64,000 nt of DNA from Trichobilharzia regenti (taxonomy: Eukaryota > Platyhelminthes > Trematoda > Strigeidida > Schistosomatidae), in NCBI GenBank assembly GCA_944472135.2, contig OX235270.1:137469632-137533631 (forward strand). The letters are read 5' to 3'. The position numbers and the translations under genes are program-made. Position 1 is the first letter of the stretch. Each line of letters starts with the position of its first letter. This document shows positions 57,311 to 64,000 of the stretch, one piece after another. Below the pieces are notes generated by a model, which did no database searches, was not told the DNA's origin, and saw nothing but the letters and a program-made list of their open reading frames with translations.

Positions 57311-58065
57311 AATATAATAAATTACATATGCGGTTGGCAATCATACTTAATAATAATGTTTTAATAAAATACATATTTTTTCCTACCTGTGTAGGACACA
57401 CCAAATGTACAGGCATGGATACGCATTATTTAAATTTCATAAATTCGGTTCATGGTTAAATTGCATGGTTTGTGACGTTTTTGTCTTTGGTTTGTGGGAA
57501 CAATATGATAGCCAGTCATTCAATGGAGCACATCATGGAATATAGGAATATTGACTTCGCATTAACAAAAAAACCAAGTATGGTTTGGATGGATTAAAAA
57601 TACTTGGGAAAAATAAAGCTTGAAGTAAATCCACAATATAACTTAAGTGTGTGCAAATCCGAATCTTATTTTTGATTTATATCCAAATTGGGTAATAAGA
57701 AAGCTATTTTTACAGATACGATCAGTTATGTTATAAGTTACAATCGTGACGTTGTATCACAAATTAATACTTTTCCATTGGTATAAGAGTATATTCCACA
57801 AATGTAATTCAGGTTGCGTCGTGGGGAAAGTTAATTCGTTATTAACTAGGCAACTGAAAGATATGGGACCAATAATGTTTGCAGATCATTTGTCATTGTA
57901 AATGGTCAAATATCCACATACTTCATTCTCATTCAAAAAGTCAAATGGAAGCTAAAATGGTGAGAGAAAAAAGAAGACAAACAACAGCAACGCAAAAGAA
58001 AGCAAGAGTAGTCCTTAAAGAGTGATTAATAAATATATACTTATATATTCTGTCTAGTAACTATG
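57311..58065. other. Non-coding AT-rich stretch
   Basis: Nothing is recognised. Confidence 0.4.
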
Positions 58066-58476
58066 GTCCATCGCCTCCCTCGACGAGCAATGTTAGCGGA
58101 TATAGGGTCAGGCTGGAAAATAGCTAGCGGCGGTCAAACAAAAACGAAATCCACAACAGTTGGTCTAAGCCACGTAGGAAGGTGTAGACTTCTTGGTTGG
58201 GGTCCTCGGGACGGTAAAAATCAATGGTTGGAAACAATTGGTGACATGGCTCAAAATCGTTCTCAGTGGCGCAGATGTATCCACTCCTTGTGACTTATGA
58301 TCTCCAATGAAACTGTGTAGTATTTCTTTATTACTCCTTTGTCTCACACTTCTGCTCACTGTTTCTATTATGCTTTTCTTGTACTTTCTTCTCTTGCTTC
58401 GCGTGCTACACGGAGTGTGGCGACTAGAACTGGCGCACATTTGTGCAAAGTTCTATGTCGAAAACAGACAGACTGA
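58066..58476 (+). mobile_element. Short 5'-truncated SR3-like RTE fragment
   Basis: The coding end HRLPRRAMLADIGSGWK to WRRCIHSL (stop 58293) is followed by the same 3' UTR as at 25-211 and 31966-32152, ending in a GACAGACTGACC tail. It lacks a short segment (TWHQSM) present in the larger copy. In the UTR it agrees with copy 1, not copy 2, at three sites near 70, 88 and 98. Confidence 0.85.
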
Positions 58477-59600
58477 CCACCATTTCAAAGAAATTCGAAA
58501 TGATATGGGCAGTCCTGCTACTGAAGTTTCTTCTCAAACGGTTGTAAGCACCTATAGTTGGCTCTTTAAGCCATCTGGCCAATTTCGATGTTATGTACCA
58601 TTTTCCCCACCCTTTCCCAAGTGATTTATTCATCTTTCTAAATGGTGGCTAATATAGTGGAAAATTAAAACCATCTCCAGAAACTGAGAAGTCTTAATCA
58701 TTGATATGTATCGGAGTTTATTGTAATGCAGCATACTAGCTTTTTGGATTGAAACTCCTCCAGCTACTTTCTAATAGTTGGTGAATACTACTTTAGTTGG
58801 GATGGTTTCCACAAAGCCATCAATCATGCATAAAGAACACTGACCTCTGCAGCAAAAAAACCGGGGAGATTAAGAGTGGCTTTAGCCTTAGTATTTGATA
58901 TGAGATGTTCTCACAAAATGATTTATGGAGGTTGAATTACCACCTAACGGAAACTAAACTGCTGCTTTAAATTTTCGACTCTAACTCTGGCACTAAGCTA
59001 AAATTTCGACGTTCAATGGAACCGAACGAATGCTTTTGAATAAGGTAAAGCGCTGTTCCGCTTAACTTTTGACCATTCATTTCATAAAGATAATGTAACT
59101 GCGGTAATCACCCGCAAAGAAAACGAAGTTCAATTCCTTGATAGCGCTGTTCGATTGTAAAAGAAACCCAAAGTATCACGAGGAGTAGTAATTTCCTACA
59201 ACGTGTGATTCTGCACATACCGAATAGTCGGCTAACTAAATATTCGTTTCAGTAGATATTTACAATATATGTTTGCTTTCTTGACTCTTGGACAAGACTA
59301 TATAATTTTTGGCCGATGTATAGAAGCGGTAGCACCGTAGTTTCTTGAGGAACACGCACTCCAGCCAGTATATTTCATTGGAACAGAGTGGTGTGCACGG
59401 CTGACAACCACGTCAAGGTAGCAGTTCTTCCCATGTGATTCCAGATTATTACCAAGAGCAGAAATGGCGTGTTAAAACGAACCCACATCAGTTCAACTTT
59501 ATCGGGTAATCACTTATCTGAATTTTCGGGTAAACACACCAAGGTTAGCAAACAGTGAACTATGTGGAATTCCCTGGTATCACACTCTTAATATATATAA
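58477..59600. other. Non-coding stretch, possibly very old retroelement debris
   Basis: No reliable gene. A segment near 59095-59160 reads VTAVITRKENEVQFLDSAV, faintly like the PLE block before PFLDVL, but the match is too weak to call. Confidence 0.35.
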
Positions 59601-59614
59601 TATATATATATTTC

Positions 59615-59790
59615 TAACTTACAATTAGTCATCCCTTCTTACACCTCACACTATGTAGCAGAATTTTCAAGGACAAAGTTTACCAGTATCTGATTGGTCA
59701 AAAACTTATGTGTTTAATTATAATTACGATTGTACAGCTCATGAAAATGAATCGTCGAAAAGAAAATTTTCTTCGCTGTTTGTGCATATT
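59615..59790 (+). repeat. Dispersed repeat, plus-strand copy without SINE
   Basis: The region around TTTACCAGTATCTGATTGGTC and ACGATTGTACAGCT...GAATCGTCGAAAAGAAAATTTTC is repeated in inverted orientation at 60744-61150. This copy has no SINE between ACGATTGTAC and the next block. The family is not identified. Confidence 0.7.
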
Positions 59791-60743
59791 CGAATAACTT
59801 GAGCAGGTTTCTTGAAATCATATTCATTGAAAGACATCCTAAGACATTCCAGACTTTAGGATTTCTTATATGATTCAATTAATCTCATGCAATCAATCCA
59901 ATAAAAACAAAGATAACAAAACAAGAGTTCGCTAAATAATATCTTTAACTCAAGAGAAGAGAAGACCTGCACGCTTCGTGTAGTGTTGTAAATCTGATGA
60001 CTTCGTAAGTGACGCTAAGTGTTACATACAACTATCGTTTTTGATATATAATTAGAGGTCTCATTTGTCATGCCCCTATTCGATTATGTTTAAACCAATC
60101 CACTCGCAAAAAGCATATTTCTATGCGTGTAACAATAATAAAATAAAAATATGTTAAGGAACAATGGGGATGTGTTACATTTTTCATCTGCTTTTTGAGA
60201 ACTGAAAAATAGACAAACCAAAAAATTATCACTTTGTATTCAGAAAGAAAAATAAAATATTCAGGATTTCAAACAAAATTATCAAGTATAACTTACTCCA
60301 TGAACGAACTTCGAAATGTTTCCCAGAAAATACGTTATTTTTAAGCTTGATAATAAGTGGCCAATTAAATGGTTGTTTCTTGAAACGAATGAATACATTT
60401 CTATTAAATAAAATAAATCACTGGTTTGTTGACTATCTTTAATATAATGACAAAAATTTAAGTTTAAATTATATGATAGAAGTCAAGCATAAGTTTACAG
60501 ACGACATAATTATACGATGAACAGAAATGTGACTGTTCCAGCATACTGGTAAGAAAAAGTACTGGGGAATAGTAGCACTGCAAATACTTCACTGAAATGA
60601 CATCAGAGAAGTACTGGTGGTTTAGCTATATATGGAATCGCTTCAATAGAATACAGTTTGTAGATCAACTACGGATATGCAGTCCTAGAGGCAGGATAAT
60701 TAAAATAGCACAATATATGAACGAAATATCCCCATATTGACAA
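59791..60743. other. Non-coding stretch between the inverted repeat arms
   Basis: No gene is recognised. Confidence 0.4.
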
Positions 60744-61150
60744 AAAGACGTAAACAGCGAAGAAAATTTTCTTTTCGACGATTCAGCTTTATAAGCTGTA
60801 CAATCGTAATTTTTTTCCTTCACGTCCCCCAGTGGAACATAGGGCTTCAACCTAGTGGCTTGAAGTTTCTGTAACAGTGTTTATTTTTACAAGATGGGGT
60901 CGCTAGCCCCATGCCCAACATTTCCTCTTTACCAGCATTATTTCTGGCTTAGCGAGATGAAGGAGTGAGTCAGCCGGAGATCGAACCCCGGACCATGTGC
61001 ATGGTCGGCGAGCGTCTTAACCGCTATGCCACCGACGTACAATCGTGATTATTTTTAACAAAGAAATCATAAGACCAATCAGATACTGGTAAAATTCGTC
61101 CTCAAAAAACGTATCACGCAATGTAAGGAAGGGGTGACTAGTTGGAAGTC
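60744..61150 (-). repeat. Dispersed repeat, minus-strand copy interrupted by a SINE
   Basis: Inverted relative to 59615-59790. The same blocks (GAAAATTTTCTTTTCGACGATTC, GTACAATCGT, GACCAATCAGATACTGGTAAA) are present, separated by the SINE at 60808-61036. Confidence 0.7.
60808..61036 (-). mobile_element. tRNA-derived SINE with target-site duplication
   Basis: The minus strand starts with a tRNA-like head: GTCGGTGGCATAGCGGTTAAG (A-box-like) and GGGTTCGATCTCC (B-box, plus-strand 60976-60988). A non-tRNA body follows (GGGCATGGGGCTAGCGACCCC) and a short A-run at 60810-60816. GTACAATCGT flanks both sides (60798-60807 and 61037-61046). The empty site exists in the paralogous repeat near 59727-59736. 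It is not a working tRNA gene, since the anticodon arm is not regular. Transcription by RNA polymerase III from the internal boxes is inferred. Confidence 0.85.
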
Positions 61151-61266
61151 AGAAAAGAGGCAGAAATTGACATAGCGTAATAAGTGTGAAAAAATGACTA
61201 ATCAATATGATTGTGTAGAATGGACAGGAACTAGTGGAAAGATGATAAAGTGTTTTTATATAAAGG

Positions 61267-61301
<35 letters not shown>

Positions 61302-61499
61302 TCAATTCAGTAAAGCCAGCACGATGCTACACAACACTTTCAGACTGTTACGCAAGTTTCCCATCTGGAAATGAAGTATTTTTCAGATAAGGAGGTTAAA
61401 TTTCGATCAGTAACTGTAGTTATTTTTGTTCATTAACTAACTAGTCCCGTTATGCTAATTTTTCAATTTTGTGTGAACTAATATTACTGTCCTGTGTAG
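61151..61499. other. Non-coding stretch with (TA)n
   Basis: (TA)n at about 61270-61299. It may include the 3' end of the adjoining CR1-like element, whose exact border was not resolved. Confidence 0.45.
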
Positions 61500-61527
61500 A
61501 AATGTTTATCATCTAGTTCCAATAATA

Positions 61528-64000
61528 TTAAAATTTATAATTGTAGTTTGTTGTAACTACACGTTTAAAGAACTTAAAATATCTATGTAGGGTGAAAAAG
61601 AAGGTGTAAGAGTCAGAGTAAAGTGCATTGTCATCTTTGAGCAGTCTGGTGACTGAGGAGATGAACACTGGAAGTGTGTTTGCATCGCGCACATTAGCTG
61701 GTAGTCTATTCCAAATGACTGAAAACTTATTTAAGAAGAAGTTGTACCGCACGTAAGTCTGACAGTGCTCTATAGCAGCTAGGTTGTGATGATTTCTAAG
61801 ATTGTAACTGATGACAGCGGTAGGTTTAGTTATTGGCTCGGAGGAATGCAAGAGAAGATTAGTTAGCTTATAGTAAAAGATAAGGTTTAGCTTAAGGCGT
61901 CTTTTCCAGAGGGGTTCTAATCTTAGTCTTACGCATCGCTCATGGTATTCCAGACCACTTTCTAAACCAAGAGTTCTTGAGGTAAACTGCCGTTGCACTC
62001 CCTCTAATTTAAGCTTGTCATTTTGTCTGAGTCCGCTAAGAATAAACGGGCAGTATTCTAAGATAGGTCGGACACATACTTTGTATAATAAAACCCTAGT
62101 TTCACAACAAAAGAAATTGCGTGTTATGCATCCTATCAGCCTTCGCGTTTTACGTCTGGCATAATCAGTCTGTTCAGCGAACGTTAGGTTACTAGAGTAT
62201 CTAATACCGAGATCTACGACTGAGTTGAGCTTAGCTAGTTTTCGCCCATTTATTTCAAGAGTTAGATCAAGGTTACTGTTGCCGATACAAATCCAGCCGC
62301 ATTTGTCAATGTTAAAATTTAGACAGGATTCAGCACACCACGTTGCAAGGCTACTTAGTTCAAGATGTATTTTATCTACCATATCGCTTAATTCATGAGT
62401 GTAGCAGGAGTAGACGACTTTGAGGTCGTCAGCATATAGGAATGGTTTACCTGAGGTGAAGCACTTGCAAATGCTGTTAATGTAGACTGTGAATAAAAGT
62501 GGACCTAGGACACTACCTTGCACGACCCCACTTGAGATCTGCCTAGGATGAGACAATACAGATCCAACTTTGGTTATTTGTACCCTGTTGCTTAGAAATG
62601 ATTTTAACCAGTTCAGTAATGGGTTGCGAATTCCACAAGAGTACAGCTTCTCAAAGAGAATACTGTGAGATACCATGTCAAATGCCCTAGATATATCGAA
62701 GTAGAGAACAACGACTAGCTTACGTGCTTCGCGACTACTAGTGATGCAGTTGAAAAAGTCGAAGTGGCAAGTAACGCAGGATCTATTTTTGAGAAATCCG
62801 TGTTGAGACCTTGTAACAAGATCCTCCCTAATTAGGTAGTCTGACAATTGATCTTTTACAACTTTCTCCATGATTCGTGAGATAACTGGGGTTATATTTA
62901 TGGGTCTGTAATTGCGGACGTTTGCCCTATCACCAGATTTGTAATGTGGAATTATGAAGCTAGTTTTCCACTCACTAGGGTAAGTGCCAGTGTCCATAGA
63001 TATTGAGAAGAATTTAAGAAGTAACAGGGTATATCACACCCACTGTTTTTGAAAATTATCGAAGCGAGGCCATCCGGTCCCGTACTAGTGGAAGGTTTAA
63101 GGCTTTTAATTGCTTGTACTATTAATTGATTAGTGAACACAATGCTTTCAAGGGAAGAGATAGTAAGGGGAGCGGTTTCACCAGGCATATGTGTTTCTAA
63201 ACTAAAGTTTGCAAACCAATCACTGAAAGTTCACAGATAGTGGCAGGTTCATTGTAGATTACTTTGTCGTGAAGTAAGTATGGGATTTCCCTCGCCGACT
63301 GCATTCGTTTTTTAAGAAGTGCCGTTAAGTTATAAACTTTGGAGGTACTTTCAAGTGCCGTTAACTCTTCGTCGAGGTCCTTTTGAGAGCGTAGGCGCTT
63401 GATAGATTCAAGAGACTCGTGGATTGAGAGCAATAGTGATATGTCCTTAGTGGAATAGTACTGTTTCTTCAGCTTCCTTAACTTATTACGGTGTGCCCTT
63501 GGAATATATTCAGTTCGGTGTCTACTTAATTTCACTATTTTCTTTGTATCTAGACAAAGGGTAACATTCCTGTAAAACAGGGTTACTAAGGCCTCCAGGG
63601 AGTCAGTGGTAAAATAGTCATCCCATTGACAGAGTCGAATAAGTTCTTGGACTAATCCCCAGTCTGTATATTTGTAACTACGACATATTGTGCTTCCTGA
63701 GTCTTGTTTGTTTCCTGTATTTAGTGGTGAGAAAGGCAGAGAGCAGAGTACCATTCTATGGTCACTACTGGAAAATCTATTACCAACATAGTGGATACTG
63801 GGATTGTGTCATGACAAAAAACAAGGTCCAAATGTTGTCACCACGAGTAGGTGTCTGGACGTGTTGTTGCCATCCATAACAGTCTATAGTGGCAAGTAAT
63901 TCGTCGAAGCGTTGGGGGCCGGAACTAGTTAGCCAATTGACTTCTGGAAGATTGAAGTCCCCTGCAATTATTTTGTAATTAGCACTAAACGAGGATGCGT
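61528..64000 (-). pseudogene. CR1-like non-LTR element: endonuclease and reverse transcriptase, frameshifted, running off the window
   Basis: Reading the minus strand from 64000: APE endonuclease (GDFNLPEVNW near 63950, a frame break near 63820, SSSDHRMV near 63755), a linker with a basic helical region (RAHRNKLRKLKKQYYSTKD), then RT: SLKPSTSTGPDGLAS, FIIPHYKSGDRANVRNYRPI, FDISRAFDMVSH (motif A), SSGVVQGSVLGPLLF (motif B), FLYADDLKVVYS (motif C), and a C-terminal domain to the stop at 61528. One-base losses near 63220 (T run) and near 63030 break the frame. The nested fragment at 20447 is the same family. The 5' end is outside the window. Confidence 0.92.

Noticed and set aside
59020..59300. 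Possible ancient PLE reverse transcriptase segment
   Set aside because: Only one short stretch (VQFLDSAV) resembles PLE sequence, which is not enough to call.
60808..61036. Functional tRNA gene
   Set aside because: A and B boxes are present, but the anticodon arm is irregular, a non-tRNA body follows, and a target-site duplication shows retroposition.

Overview
The window looks like nuclear DNA of a parasitic flatworm, most likely a Schistosoma-type trematode. It is AT-rich and intron-bearing. It is dominated by retroelements of the kinds known from schistosomes: Ty3/gypsy elements with the unusual Gag finger of the CsRn1/Boudicca group, RTE (SR2/SR3-type) and CR1-like non-LTR elements, Penelope-like elements (PLEs) with a GIY-YIG domain, and a tRNA-derived SINE. 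The species call is inference, because no database search was possible.

The main architectural fact is a large direct duplication. Positions 1-23566 are repeated at 31942-55489 at about 99.9 % identity, with a period of about 31.92 kb. The simplest reading is one head-to-tail tandem unit of about 31.9 kb. Its junction lies at 23565-23769, where a 205-bp filler identical to 21554-21758 is inserted. On this model the stretch 23770-31941 is the left part of copy 2, and its partner lies left of the window. An assembly duplication of haplotypes is the main alternative.

One copy of the unit reads, left to right (copy 1 / copy 2): the 3' end of an SR3-like RTE element (1-211 / 29581-32152); two or three exons of a host membrane-protein gene (663-2889 / 32604-34828); a minus-strand LTR element that encodes only Gag and protease (3715-6072 / 35654-37997); a solo gypsy LTR (7629-7979 / 39552-39902); a decayed PLE (8647-16131 / 40570-48054), split in its hammerhead-ribozyme-like tail by a young, nearly intact gypsy element, here 'Gypsy-1' (10526-16098 / 42449-48021); then an older decayed gypsy element, 'Gypsy-2' (from 17489 / 49412), which carries a CR1-like insertion that itself carries a PLE tail with a second hammerhead-like motif. 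Only copy 2 keeps the 3' end of Gypsy-2, with its LTR at 56105-56453.

The left part of the unit (23770-29580) holds a diverged Gypsy-2-family integrase relic, about 3.7 kb without recognised genes, an RTE relic and a PLE GIY-YIG relic. Right of the duplication (56454-64000) are a 124-bp hairpin, CR1 and SR3 fragments, an inverted pair of a dispersed repeat, a tRNA-derived SINE with a clear target-site duplication, and a minus-strand CR1-like element running off the window end.

No bacterial-type operon, CRISPR array, rRNA or functional tRNA was seen. The only host coding sequence supported is the duplicated terminal part of a single-pass membrane protein. The least ordinary items are the templated junction of the duplication, the sharply more diverged tract over the Gag-protease LTR element, and the two PLE hammerhead motifs whose stem II sequences differ but both pair.
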